A stretch of DNA of 64,000 nt from Ceratotherium simum simum (lineage: Eukaryota > Chordata > Mammalia > Perissodactyla > Rhinocerotidae), in contig NW_004454207.1 of the NCBI RefSeq assembly GCF_000283155.1, positions 13,130,862-13,194,861 on the forward strand, written 5' to 3'. A program made the translations under genes and the position numbers. Position 1 is the first letter of the stretch, and each line of letters opens with the position of its first letter. Below are positions 11,885-23,834 of this stretch, piece after piece. The notes beneath the pieces are model-generated. The model searched no databases, was not told the origin of the DNA, and worked only from the letters and a program-made list of their open reading frames with translations.

Positions 11885-12003
11885 AAATAGAAGTACAATG
11901 ATGTACACCTGAAATTTGTACAATGTCATAAACCAATGTTACTGCAATAAACAAAAAATTTAAAAAAAAAAGAATTTCTGTAAAAGATTAAAAAAAAAAA
12001 AAG
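11885..12003 (+). repeat. LINE 3' terminus with A-rich tail
   Basis: The run gatgtacacctgaaatttgt, caatgtcataaaccaatgtt, actgcaataaac and a poly-A-like end is the typical terminal segment of carnivore and perissodactyl L1 copies, here cut down to about 100 bases. Confidence 0.6.
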
Positions 12004-12690
12004 TGGTCAAGACCTTCAAGTGTTAATATACAACTCAGCACTTTCTTTAAATAAGAAATAAAGATAGAGAAAATAAACCTCTCAAACATACTTTGATTCT
12101 AATAAACATTTTATCTCTTCCAAGGAGCTATTCTAAGCACCAGCTGATAATGAATTTGTGCATTTTAACAATGTAGAGTCTTCACAATTTGTGTTAAGGT
12201 AATTTCCCCTCAGATAACGCTGTGTGTGAAAAGAACTCTTTAAATATGCATGCGCTTAGGCCTTTCTGAGAAAAAGATTCTTTTTAAATCTGGCTGCAGC
12301 AAAGTGCTGTGGGAACTTTGGCTGCGGAGTGTTAACGTAACTATCACATCTCAGTTCAGAGTGAAGACTGTTGTGCCTCTAAATTCACCCTAGCCACGTA
12401 AAGATTTCCTATGTCCCATGCTTACCAGGAAAACTCTTAGTCACTTTCTCACATGTTATAATCTCCAGCATGGTGAATTTTGCTCTGATCAGTCAAAGGA
12501 TCCTTTCAACGTTGCCGTCCATCCATCCATCCCACACTTGCTCTGTCCCAGTGCCAGGCCAGTTGCTGGGGCAGCTCTGTCAATGAATTTGCCACTAGTT
12601 TCCTAGCATGATAGTGTGTAGTGTGCTGACTTGGCGAGCTGGAATCACATTTCCAAGGAGCCCCTTCCCTTATGGGTCTGGGGTAGAGTT
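12004..12690. other. Intergenic, no gene seen
   Basis: No coding, RNA or repeat signature could be supported. It includes a short ccatccatccat run near 12519. Confidence 0.5.
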
Positions 12691-13150
12691 GGCCAAAAGA
12701 GGAATTTGCACAAAATTTGGAAGGCGCGAGTGAAGCAAGCAGTCATAACTTTCTAAAGGTTGTTGTGGTGGGGTGTGGTGACAAACAGATGCGGAGGTGA
12801 TGGCAGGTCCCAGCTTGTCCTCACTCTCCCTCGCTCTATGTCCAGATCTTCTTCCCAACTGCTGACCCTGTTGACCAACAGCAGCCCGGGGCCCACCATC
12901 GGACGTTTGTGCAGCCCCACAGAAGCAGGAGCAGCTTCCCATAGCTTCCCCTGGGCTTCCTCCTCCACTTTGGCAGCTGGATGTGTTGGGCTTCCGACTG
13001 CCAGGTGGATGGCTTCTCCCATCCTCCAACTCCCCCCCTGGACGGCCACTTTCCCAGCCCCTCCCATGACGGGCCAGGTCTATTTCCTATAATAAATCCC
13101 TTCCTCCACAGATCATAGTGGTTCTGCTTCCTCAACCAAACTAGGACTGA
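12691..13150. repeat. Unclassified interspersed-repeat-like block
   Basis: A relatively GC-rich block that gives overlapping open frames on both strands (up to 134 codons), none with a recognisable domain. Its right end (ataataaatcccttcctc followed by gttctgcttcctcaac) resembles the end of a common mammalian interspersed repeat that I cannot name securely. I read it as transposon-derived rather than coding. Confidence 0.35.
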
Positions 13151-15012
13151 TATACTTATTTTTCCAAAGGATACGAAGACTGTTACGAGAGAATCCTCAG
13201 CATGGGAGGAGTTTAGAGGGCAATAGGGAGAAAACCCCATGGAACTTGCATCTAGAAGTGACTGAGGAACCCAAGGAAATAGATGTTATGTTTGTATCAG
13301 TCTTCTCCCCACAGTTCCTTATCGCCCTCACCCTGCAATGCTTCTTTTCCAAGTATTTTTGCAAATACCTTTTCCTTCTCTATTCCTATGGTTTCCCCTC
13401 CTCCTCATTCTTATTCCCCATGGATCATCCCCCCCAAAGAAGCTAGGATTGGCTATCAGAGGTAAGCCACACTCCAGGGGTGGGTTCCAGGTAGTAAACT
13501 AAAAGAAGAAAAGAGAAAACCAACCCAAGTCCTGGGCACATTATTTCTTCCAGAGTGATTCACCTGATCCATTGAAATGATGGTCCAATTCGACGCAGCA
13601 CAGATCAACTTGAACGGAAGGTTTCTCTGAAACTAAACTGAAGCCTGCTTCAGCTGTCAGGAAGGTATCATCTACCTCTATTTGCACTGGTTTGCTCTTC
13701 TCAGTAATGGAAAAATCACTCTCATGTCATCAAGGCCCAATGGTTCACAGGAGAGGCTTGTTTTGAAATTGCCTCCTGTTGTCATTTCTTAGAATAACAG
13801 TGCATTTGATTATATTTCCAAGCTTCGTGTCTCACGTCCAAAATAAGAGTCACTGCCAATCTATTCCCTCAGTTAATCCCTGCTTAGAGTAGGTGATTAT
13901 TTGTCATGAGCATGAGAAAGTTGAGAGGATAGGTTTTGATTAATTCTGACTGTAAACCGAATAGAACAGAGACAGGGCTACCAATACAACTACATACTGT
14001 ATTCTTGTCACATACTTAGGTCCGTAAATTAAGCTGTTTACACTTGGATTATGAAGGTATCTATTATCTGAACATTTATTGTTGGCTTTCTGGGGTCTTC
14101 CCTACTTTTGAGACTCTCATGAACTAAAACGGTTTTGGGATCCCTATTAACAATTCCCAGTGGTCTCCAACAAGGGGGCACTCCAGAGCTCTGAGAGTTG
14201 TGTCAGTGGGTGGAGCCTAATTGCCCAGGCCCGCAGACTTGGAAATAGGTGGGCTGCAGCTCTCAGCTACCCTATATGGCACCTTGTGTGAATTAGAAAA
14301 AGGTGCCCCTCTCTGGGCCGAAGCAGCCCCACTTGGTGTGCAGAGGGAGGGCTGGATTTCAGCCCTATTCTCCCAGTCTACGGGGAACCTTTGCAGCTCC
14401 TGACCCTCAGAGAAAAGGGAGTTGTTGGGGAGGCAAACTGTGTCAGCCCCATCACAGGAGATACACACCTGTATTTGAAGGACAAGTATCCTTGTGGCCC
14501 AGGAGGTGTTCTACACCGGGAGGCATGGATGGTCAACCAGGCCTCAGCTCTAGAGCTGGTGAAACCACCCTCCTTCTGCACAAATTCTCCTATGGCATTC
14601 TGTTTGCCTTCCTAGTACCTCACTAGTGGGCAGGGGGTGCCCTGGATCATGGCCTTAGCTCCCATGTTTAAGAGGGCCCTGCTTTGGCTCTCGTCCTTTG
14701 AGGAGTCCATGGAGCTATGGGGACAGGATGCACACCTGGAGACCCTCACCCCTCTTCTAGAACATTCTGGAGTTCTCTGCCCAAATGTCATCAGCCTGCT
14801 TCCAGGGCCTGCGTGGCCTCTTCCTCAGGGCCACCTTCCTAGGGGTAACCTCACGGTAGAGTTGCATATCCCTGGGCACGGAGGGGTGGTTGAGCAGGGG
14901 CTTTTAGCAGGAAAATGTGAACAGAATCTGGCTAACTGGGCTGGCCCCACCCCATGGTGTGGCACAGAGGAGGGGCTGGGGCTCTGGCCCTCCTCGCCTG
15001 TATATGTACATA
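13151..15012. other. Intergenic; GC-richer unclassified block before gap
   Basis: Positions 13151-14150 show nothing recognisable. From about 14160 to 15012 the sequence is GC-richer and gives overlapping open frames on both strands (up to 125 real codons before the N run). None carries a recognisable domain or paired splice sites. An endogenous-retrovirus LTR is possible but I could not find its ends, and the gap removes the right side. Confidence 0.4.
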
Positions 15013-15112
15013 NNNNNNNNNNNNNNNNNNNNNNNNNNNNNNNNNNNNNNNNNNNNNNNNNNNNNNNNNNNNNNNNNNNNNNNNNNNNNNNNNNNNNNNN
15101 NNNNNNNNNNNN
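15013..15112. other. Assembly gap (100 N)
   Basis: Exactly 100 N bases. This is the customary placeholder for a gap of unknown size, so the true distance between the flanks is not known. Open frames that read through it are artefacts. Confidence 0.99.
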
Positions 15113-17450
15113 GTAACAAGAACGTTTGTAAACACATTTCATGTAAAAGGAGACTGAGCAATCAAAAGATTCTTCTGGCTAATCTTTCAATATAGTCTAT
15201 TAGCGTGATTTCAAACTTTTAAATATTTAGACATATGATATATGGGCCTCTATTTATGTTCTTGCCCTGACCCTGCAAATGTTAGGAGCAGGCCTAGCTA
15301 GAAGTGTTTTAAATCACTGTAGAAATTAATGAGTTAATTAGCATTTTATGGTTATTTTAATTACAGTTAATTACCGGTAGTTTGTCATCAAAAGTCTGAT
15401 CATCTCTGAATGTATGAACAATATGATTTTCTAATTCTAAGTGGCTGAGGGCTAGATTCTGGACTGAGATGTAATAATTTGCTCCATCTCTAGCATAGTT
15501 CTTGGTATATAGCAGTTGCTTTAAAATGATTGTTAAATGAATAAAGGAATAAATAAAGGAAGCATTCTGTAACTGCCCCTCATCATTTGCTGTGTGTATG
15601 TCAGATAACTAGGCTTAGAAACTCTTTGACTGATGAGTACACCCAAGGCTGTTTTCGGGGGGTCCTAGTCCTGAGATGAAGCTAGGGAACAGATGAGGAG
15701 ATGGCAGCATCTTTGGTCCTGGAGGAAAGTGACTACTTGTGACCCCCTGCCTTTTTGTTTTTCCTGATCCCCTGGAATTAGCTAGAAACTGTTCTGAAGA
15801 AGGAATGCAAAGTATAGACTTTGTATTTCCAAAATATGGACTAAAAACATAGTCCATCCATATGATGTCAAAACATGTCCGAGTTCAAGTGTAGGATTTA
15901 GATATTTTACATATTACTGTTTCCATCGAGTTTATTGAGCATCTACTTTGTGTCAAGCCCTCAACCAGGTGAAAAAATGAAGGCATTACAGCAGTATCAG
16001 CCTTCATGAATTCCAAATCAGTATATGAGGTGCTGTTAAATTGAATATTTCCCGGACTTAAATAATCTATTTTACCACCCCCAACTCATCATTCTCTATT
16101 CCTCCTTACCCTACTTTGTCTTACTTCATAATACCTATCACCAAGGCACATATTATGTTTTTATCTATCTCTCCCAGCAGAATAAAAGGGCAAGGACTTT
16201 GCTTCACTGCTGATATCCTCAGTGCTTAGAAGAGTACCTGGAATATATTAAGTGCTCAATAAACATTTTGTTAATGAATAAATTAATTTGGTATCAAAAT
16301 TGCACTATTTTCTTGTTGTTCTATTTGGCTTTGAGTGGATAGGAGACTAGTACAAGGAAAAGCAATCTGATTAGATAGTGGGAGGTACTCCTGAAAGGAC
16401 TGGAGGCGGATAAATGCCGAGGATAGAGTTTGGATCTGGAGAACAGCCGGTGTCAAAGAAAAATAGATGCATTGAGAAATTGTAGGGAGCAAGGACTTTT
16501 GGAATTTATTAGCTTTCTTTTTAGGCACACAGTAGTTTTAATTTGCAATAACTTGCTGAAACAACCACACTCCAAGAAAAGAAACATGTTTGTTGATCCA
16601 CTGGGCCATTAACAAAACTTCTCCAAGATGTTAGAGTAACAAACCAAGTAACTCAGAAATTATTTTCTTTCCCTCACTTCATAACAATTATTTTAATGGA
16701 TTGCTGGGGTTTTGCAGACATTTTTCTCCCTAATAGAAAAGCTGACTTTCTGCCTGGTATAGAACTGACTTGAAGAAAAACTGAACATGATGTATTTTGC
16801 AATTGCCTCTACATCCTTCCCATGGCTTTTTGCTGTTTGCCAGCAGCCCTCTCATGATGCAAAATTTCTGTGCTTGACCAGGGAACATAGCTCATTGTGT
16901 CTTTCTCCTTTTCCTTTTCCTCTCCTGCATTCTCTCACCTACCAAGGCAAAAGGGAGTCTTTACCTTCAACTGGGAATCTTGAAGAAGTTATTTTGTGGG
17001 CGGGGCCACAAGTTAAAGGATTTCTAAGAACTCCAACTCCAAATGTTCCTGACTGTGAACAATGCAACTGCACCAATTGGTGAGACACACTTAGATGTCC
17101 TGTGAAAATCTACAGAGAAAGAGAACAACGCTTAACATTTCCAAACTTTTGAGTCAAGAAAATGAACTCTAATGTCTTGAAATAAATCTAAGTAGTTAAG
17201 AAACTTTGTGCCAGGGTCTTGGAATCAAATCCAAGATGCCAATTTAGAAATGACTTTGCTTCTCTCCACATCGGGCTCCAAAGGAAGCCAAAATGTTGGG
17301 TGGCTCAGTAGCAGTGTTCCAAACTGCTCTCTGCATAAATGACAATTCAGCAGAAATGCCAAAGAAAGAAAATTCTGTTCCCACAGTCGTGTCACCTGCC
17401 CTGGTTGAGTGAAAGGAAAGATGGCCATCTGTTTTGGGATGGCATTAAAA
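15113..17450. other. Intergenic with L2 ends, no gene seen
   Basis: Two + strand L2 LINE 3' ends are recognisable: about 15480-15550 (ggtatatagcagttgcttta, gttaaatgaataaag) and about 16170-16285 (gtgctcaataaacattttgt, taatgaataaat). No exon or RNA gene could be supported. Confidence 0.55.
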
Positions 17451-17454
17451 TCTT

Positions 17455-18020
17455 AGAATGACAACAAACAATGGGAAATTGACATTTAAAAAACAATACC
17501 AATTTAAAACAGCATCAAAAAACATGAAATAAGTATAAATTTAACAAAACATGTAGAAGTTATGTGCACTGAAAATTATAAGAGATTGCTGAGAAAAATT
17601 AAAGAAAACCTACAAAAAGGGAGAAATGTACCGTGTTCATAGATTGGAAGGCTCAAAATTGTTAAAATATTTATTTCCTCCGAATTAAGCTATAGATTCA
17701 ATACAATCTCAGTTAAAATCCCAGCAAGCTTTTTGGTAGATATTGACTACCTGTTTCTAAAAATTATATGGAAATGCAAAAGACCTAAATTAGCCAAAAT
17801 AATTCTGAAAAAGAAGAACAGTGTTAGAGAACTCAGATTCCCTGATCTTAAGACTTACTATAAAGCTACAGTAGTCAAGACAGTGTGGTATTGCCATTAG
17901 TATAGACATATAAATAAATGGAACAAAATAAAAAATCCAGAAATAGACCCATGTATATGTGATAAATTGATTTTTGATAAAAGTGTCAAGATAATTCAAT
18001 GGTAAAAAATCACCTTTAAA
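17455..18020 (+). mobile_element. L1 ORF2 fragment, first part of an interrupted element
   Basis: The sequence follows the 3' third of L1 ORF2: gggagaaatgtaccgtgttc, tagattggaaggctcaaaat, cctaaattagccaaaataat, ggaacaaaataaaaaatcca. It ends near caagataattcaatgg. The matching continuation is found again at 19011, so the element was interrupted by a younger insertion. Multiple stops show that it is dead. Confidence 0.85.
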
Positions 18021-18034
18021 AAAAAAAACATGCC

Positions 18035-18298
18035 GGGCCAGCCTGGTGGTGCAAGTGGTTGAGTGTGCGCGCTCTGCTGCGGCGGCCCGGGGTTCGCTGG
18101 TTCGGATCCCGGGCGCGCACTGACGCACTGCTTGGCAAGCCATACTGTGACGGCGTCCCATATAAAGTGGAGGAAGATGGGCATGGATGTTAGCCCAGGG
18201 CCAGTCTTCCTCAGCAAAAAAAGAGGAGGATTGGCAGATGCTAGCACAGGGCTGATCTTCCTCACAAAAAAAATAAATAAATAAAATGAAAAAATAAA
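18035..18298 (+). mobile_element. ERE-type SINE (extended form)
   Basis: Starts gggccagcctggtggtgcaa, has the B-box-like ggttcggatcccgggcgcgc and a body with two successive repeats of the ggaagat-ggca module (gtggaggaagatgggcatgg; aggaggattggcagatgcta). It ends in an AATAAA-rich tail. An A-rich duplication ending in catgcc flanks it. Confidence 0.9.
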
Positions 18299-18745
18299 AA
18301 AAAACCATGCCATTCATAGCAGCATTATTCACGATAGCCAAAAGCTTGAAGCAACCCAAGTGTCCATCAATAGATGAATGGATAAACAAAATGTGGTATA
18401 TACATACAATAAACTATTATTCAGCCTTAAAAAGGAAGGAAATTCTGACACACGCTACAAAACGGATGAACCTTGAAGACATTATGTTAAGTGAAATAAG
18501 CCAGTCATACACAAAAAAAATACTGCATGATTCTACTTACACGAGGTACCTAGAGTAGTCAAATTTGTAGAGACAGAAAGTAGAATGGTGGTTGCCAGGG
18601 GCTGAGGGGAGGGGGAAATGGGGACTTATTGTTTAATGGGTATAGAGTTTCAGTTTGAGATGATGAAAAATTTTGAAGATTGGTTGCACAACAATGCAAA
18701 TGTACTTAACACTACAGAACTGTACACTTAAAAATGGTTAAGATA

Positions 18746-18950
18746 GGGGCCAGCCCCGGTGGCCTAGTGGTTAAGTTTGGCGTGCTCTGCTTTGGTGGCC
18801 AGTGTTCTTTTCCCAGGTGCTGACCTACACCACTCGTCTGACGGCAGCCAGGCTGTGGAGGCGGCTCACATAAAAGGGAAAACACAGGAAGATTGGCAGA
18901 TTGGTTAGCTCAGGGCAAATCTTTCTCAGCAAAAAACAAACAAAAAAAAA
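18746..18950 (+). mobile_element. ERE-type SINE (diverged)
   Basis: Starts ggggccagccccggtggcct with a recognisable A-box and a diverged interior, and ends in AAAACAAACAAAAAAAAA. It is flanked by ggttaagata (18736-18745) and ggttaagatg (18951-18960). Confidence 0.88.
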
Positions 18951-19010
18951 GGTTAAGATGGTAAATTTTACATTATGTGTCTTTTACCACAATTAAAAAT
19001 TAAAATTAAA

Positions 19011-19282
19011 AGTGATGTTAGAACAATTGGATATCTATAAGCAAAAATATTAACCTTGATCCTTATCTCACACCATATACAAAAATTAATGTGAAATGAA
19101 TCATAGACCCGAATGTAAAAGCCATAAAATCTCTAGAATAAAACATAGGAGAAAATCTCTGTGACCTTGGGTTGGGCAGAGATTTCTTAGATAGGACACA
19201 AAATCATGAACCATAAAGGAAAAAAATGGATAAATTGAATTACATAAAAAATAAAAACTTTTGGTCTTTAAAAGACAGTTAA
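19011..19282 (+). mobile_element. L1 ORF2 fragment, second part of the interrupted element
   Basis: It resumes the ORF2 region immediately 3' of the part ending at 18020 (agaacaattggatatctata, caaaatcatgaaccataaag, ggataaattgaattacataa). The order and strand match one element split by the insertion at 18022-19010. Confidence 0.8.
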
Positions 19283-19454
19283 GGGGCCAGCCTGGTGGCA
19301 TAGTGGTTAAGTTCACATGCTCTGCAGGTTCAAATCCCGGGTGTGGACCTATGCACCGCTCATCAAGCCATGTGTGGTGGCGTCCCACATACAAAGTAGA
19401 GGAAGATGGGCACAGATGTTAGCTCAGGGCTAATCTTCCTCAAGCAAAAAAAAA
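19283..19454 (+). mobile_element. ERE-type SINE (internally deleted)
   Basis: Starts ggggccagcctggtggcata, but the segment between the A-box and the ggttcaaatcccgggtgtgg B-box region is shortened. It ends with gggctaatcttcctcaagc and an A tail. It lies at the junction of two LINE fragments. Confidence 0.88.
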
Positions 19455-20480
19455 AAAAGAGGAAGAGATGGCCAAGAGACTTCTGGTTTCAGCTCCTACA
19501 TGTAAAGTGCTTGGAAGTTGTTGCTGCCATCCTTACCTCAAGAAAAATATAAACTGAAACTCAATGACTTTTCTTAGACCCATCAGAGAATTGAGATAAC
19601 AGGGCAAACTGCCATCCCAAAATCTGGAGAGATAGGCATATACAGAGAATCACAGCTGAGATCAGCTTACCTGGAAGAGAAGCTACTGGAACCATAATCT
19701 GGTGGGAACACTTAAATGGTAATTTTGATGAATTGCTGGAGGCTGAGTATGGACTAGCAAGAAATTCCTTGGGGCTGCAAGCATAGGGAGGACTCCACAT
19801 TTTTGTGGCCTTTTTCTTCAGGAACCCCACTAGATTCTCACCTTGAGGATCTGAGAAAGATCCCCTGGAGGCCCTGGCAAGGGAAGAGGAAGAGTAACCA
19901 TCAGGAAACACTTCCAGAAACTTCTCTATCACAAAGGCCTACTTTCCAGGGGGAAAGACTTTGTTAGAGGGCAAGACTTTGTCAAAGGGCAATACTTCAA
20001 TATTATCTCATCTTGGGGAAGGAAATTTCAGCCCTCTCCAGTCTTCCTGTCTCACCCAAAGAAAAATAAAAACAACCATAACCAACAGGGACAAGACTTT
20101 GAGGAACTAGATTGGAACTGCTGCAGTCAGGGAAAGGAGTAGGGGAACAATATCAAATTATCAGTAGGAGAAGAAAGAGAAAACAAGGGAGAGGAAATAT
20201 TTGAAGTAATAATGGCCAAGAACTTTCCAAATAATATATCATTAATATGACAGACACAAAACTACAGACCCAGGAAGCTCAGGGAACACCAAGCAGGATA
20301 AACACCAAAACAAACCAACCAACAAACAAACCACACCTAGGAATATCATATTCAAACTGCAGAAAACAAAAGACAAGGTGAAAATCTTGAAGGGAGCCAG
20401 AGGGGGTGGGGGTGCGTGGGAATTTACTTACAGAAGAATAAGGATAAGAATTACAGTGCACTTCTCATCAGAAACCCTGT

Positions 20481-21143
20481 AATAAGTGTTCTGAGACCCA
20501 ATTTCCAATGTGTGGGTGCAGGCATTTCCCCACACCAACAAGTAATTCCCAGACACCTGCTATAGATTGAAGGTTCCCATGACCCCCTCCTCAGGTTTGA
20601 TTAATTTACTAGAGCGGTTCACAGAACTCAGAGAAACATTTTACTTACTAGATTATCAGTTTATTTTGAAAGGATATAACTCAGGAACAGCCAGATGGGA
20701 GAGATGCACAGGGCAAAGTATGGGGAAAGGGCGCAGAGCTTCCATGCCCTCTCCAGGCACGCCACTCTCCCCAAATCTCCACATGTTCACCAACCCATAA
20801 GCCCTCCAAACCCTGTCCTTTTGAGTTTTTATGGAGGCTTCGTTACATAGGCATGATTGATTAAGTCATTGGCCATTGGATATTGAACTCAATCTCCAGC
20901 CCCTCTCCCTTCCCTAGAGGTAGGGAGCGGGACTGGAAGTTCCAACCCTCTAATCACATGGTTGGCTCCACTGGCAACCAGTCACATCCTTAGGTGCTGG
21001 TCCAAAAGTCACTTCATTAACATAACAAAAGACACCTTTATGGCTCTCATCACTTAGGAAATTCCAAAAGTTTTAGGAGCTTTGCGCCAGAAAAGGCCAT
21101 GAAGACTAAATATATATTTCTTATTATAAATCACAATATCACA
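20481..21143. mobile_element. Solo LTR-like insertion within the HAL1-like LINE
   Basis: A block of about 660 bases unrelated to LINE sequence interrupts ORF1 exactly where the flanks rejoin to give L1-like sequence. The degenerate flanking pair ccctg (20476-20480) and ccata (21144-21148) is compatible with a 5-bp target duplication. The block ends in atttcttattataaatcaca followed by atatcaca. No retroviral coding sequence is present, and the family is not identified. Confidence 0.6.
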
Positions 21144-21250
21144 CCATACAAACAAGTGGAGAGTGCAGTGAAATCATTACAGTGTTGGAAAATGAACACC
21201 TGTCAACTTAGAATTCTATATCCAGTGAAATTATCCTTCAAAAGTGAAGG

Positions 21251-21853
21251 CGGACGATGTGGTTGAGAACAACTTGTAAAATTTAAGAAATAGAACGAAT
21301 TCTTTCTACTTGCTTAAAATAATAGCGACAAGATATTTGGAAATCCTAAGACAATTCTTAGCAATGATCAGAAATATTCTTGACTTCATTTATCCTTATT
21401 TTGATGATGTATAAAGCCCAGAGAATACAGAATGTTGTGTAAAGAATATATAGACTGACTCTCATTTTAATTCCCATTATTGTGGATATGTAACAATTCT
21501 GTTTATGTTTTTCAAGCTTAATGATTCATAATTTATTGTTTTGATTTTTGTAATCTTTTGTGGAATTTTGAAATATTGATACAACAAAATGTTATGCCAA
21601 CTTTGAAACTTTTTCATTATTTCTAACACTATTTAGATTTTGTCTATATATTTAATATCAAAAGAGCAAGGCCTGCTTAATGATTGCTAATTTTTTTCAG
21701 TGTTTTAGATAATTACCATTTTTGAGAGATTATTCTCCTGTAGGAAATGAAATGCTATTTACTACACATTCATATTTTTTCTTTTAAAATGCAGTTTTGA
21801 AATAACTTCTCGTTATATGGTCTTAATAAAAATAAAGATGCTGAAGTACAAAA
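21251..21853 (+). pseudogene. Processed retrocopy of an mRNA 3' region (gene not identified)
   Basis: A 603-base block interrupts the LINE and is flanked by the direct repeat aaaagtgaagg (21240-21250 and 21854-21864). It ends with two overlapping polyadenylation signals (AATAAA at 21825 and 21831), about 13 further bases and an A run. This is the structure of an L1-mobilised mRNA copy. One frame near its start ends in codons for D-D-V-V-E-N-N-L followed by TAA, which could be the parent's C-terminus, with the rest 3' UTR. I could not name the parent. Confidence 0.72.
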
Positions 21854-23074
21854 AAAAGTGAAGGAGAAACAAAGACTTTCTCAGACAAAGACTGAGAGAA
21901 GTCATCGCCAGCAGATCTGTCCTGCAAGAAATGTTAAAAGAAATTCTTCAGGCAGAAGGAAAATGACACAGTTCAGAAACTAGGATCTACATAAAGTAAA
22001 GAAGAGCATCAGAGAAGGAATAAATGAAGGTAAAATAGAATTTTTATTTTTATTTTTCTTAATCGATCTAAAAGATGACTGTTTGTTTAAAGCAAGGCAG
22101 TAACAATATATTGGGCGATCCTAGTGTATAGATAAGCGAAATGAATGACAACAATGTCACAAGGGACGGGAGGGAGGAATTGGGAATATTCAGTTATAAG
22201 GTACTTGCACTACACGTGAAGCAGTACAATGTTATTTGGAAGTGGACTTAGGTTAGTTTTAAATGTATATTGTAAACTGTAAACCACTAAAAAAGTTTTT
22301 AAAAAGTATAAATGACATGCTAAGAGAGGACATAAAATGTAATCATATAGGTAAAATGCTCCCGTTAAAACCAGAGAAGCGGAAAAAGAGAAACAAAGAA
22401 CAAAAACAAAGAACAATTGCAGTGCAGAGAAAGTTACAAATGGCCAATGAGCACATAAAAAGATACTCAACATCATTAGTCATCAGGGAAGTGCAAGTTA
22501 AAGCTCGCAATGAGATACTAATACATAACCACTGGAATGAAAATTAAAATAACAACTGATAGTACTGCTGAGGACGCAGAGCAACTGTATCTCTCATACA
22601 TTGTTGGTGGGAATGGAAAGTAGCACAGCCACTTTGGAAAACAGTTTGGCAGTTTATTTTAAAGTTAAACGTATACTTACCATATGACTCAGCAATTCCA
22701 CTCCTACGTATTTACCCAAGAGAAATGAAACATGTCCATACAAAGACCTGTACACAAAGTTATAGAAATAGAGAACAGATTAGTGGTTGCCAGTGGTTAA
22801 GTATGGGGTGGGGGGTCAAGTAGGAGGGGAGCAGGTGTGGCTGCATGAGGGCAACATAAGGGATCCTTAGAGATGGAAATATCCTGTATCTTGACTGTAT
22901 CAATGTCAATTTCCTGGTTATGATGTGATACCATAGTTTTGCAAGATGTTACCATTGGGAAACACTGGGTCAAGGATACATGGAATTATTCCGTCTTATT
23001 TCTCATAACTGCATGTGAATTTACAACTATCTCAAAATTAAAAGTTTAATTTAAAAAATGTAAGGTGGACTACA

Positions 23075-23830
23075 ACATGTAAAAAACAAGTAAATACTGA
23101 CAGGAATTTTTAGAAACATGCCCATTGTGTTAAAGAGGTATAGATATAACATAGTAAGTCATCAAGTGCAACTAACCATTGATTGTTTATGCCGTTGGAG
23201 AGAAATGAAAGTAAAGATCAGTCAAGACATAATCTTTGTTTTTGATCCAAGGATAATGTATACGGCTCTGGAAAGCATTAGATTTATACACAGACGCATA
23301 ACTTTTTAGCAGACTTACCTTGCTAGTAATGTCTGATCTAGAGGACATGCCCCTCCCCCATTTTTGAACACATTTTGTTTCCAGGATGATCTTTTAAAGC
23401 AGATGATTATAAAACAAACTCTTGACTGTGCCTGAACTATTAATGACTGTTCAGGCAAGTTTGTCTCACTGGCGGAAATTATTCAATAAGTAGTTAAGGA
23501 CAAAGGGAAATGAAATGTAAGTTGTCTTTACTGTGGAAGGAACACAGAGGGTGACATGATGAAGCAACAAGCGATGACTGCTTGAACTAAAATAATTCTC
23601 CATTCCCTAAACCCGTACCATGGAGACACAGTCAGACTAGGATTTCTACTGGTGACAGATGCTTAACAATGGGGGTGATTTCACATTATTTCTAATAAAG
23701 CTAGGGCTGGCCTTGCCTAAGAGTCTTTCAGATAACCCAGATATCATTCAATTCATAGGAAGCCACAATACTAAATGTTATAAGACACTATAGGGTGAAA
23801 GTCTTTAGAACAGGTGGGAAATGAGCCCTC
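23075..23830. other. Intergenic, no gene seen
   Basis: Nothing recognisable beyond the LINE tail on its left edge. No coding or RNA signal is supported. Confidence 0.5.
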
Positions 23831-23834
23831 CTTC

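Larger units (their letters stand above)
18022..19010 (+). mobile_element. 5'-truncated L1 3' end inserted in an older L1
   Basis: After the first ERE is removed, the L1 3'-terminal sequence follows: cattcatagcagcattattc, caacccaagtgtccatcaat, gaaataagccagtcat, ggttgccaggggctgag, terminating in attaaaattaaaa. It separates two halves of another L1 (17455-18020 and 19011-19282) that read continuously when it is removed. Two EREs sit inside it. Confidence 0.75.
19455..23070 (+). mobile_element. HAL1-like LINE carrying two nested insertions
   Basis: The order is: an L1-like 5'/ORF1 region (19455-20480; e.g. caagaactttccaaataata, gacacaaaactacagaccca), then after an inserted LTR the ORF1 end (21144-21250; acacctgtcaacttagaatt), then after an inserted retrocopy its continuation (21854-22260; tttctcagacaaagactgag, aagaaatgttaaaagaaatt), then an L1-like 3' end (22260-23070). 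Passing from ORF1 almost directly to the 3' end without most of ORF2 is the layout of HAL1 ('half L1') elements. It is riddled with stops and inactive. Confidence 0.65.

Noticed and set aside
12670..13240. Several overlapping frames of 104-134 codons on both strands
   Set aside because: Their overlap in different frames and strands, with no conserved motif, indicates GC-rich repeat-like sequence rather than an exon.
14637..15195. Frames containing long X runs
   Set aside because: They read through the 100-N gap and are artefacts.
17790..18389. 199-codon minus-strand frame
   Set aside because: It crosses an L1 piece, an ERE and another L1 piece in antisense. It cannot be one gene.
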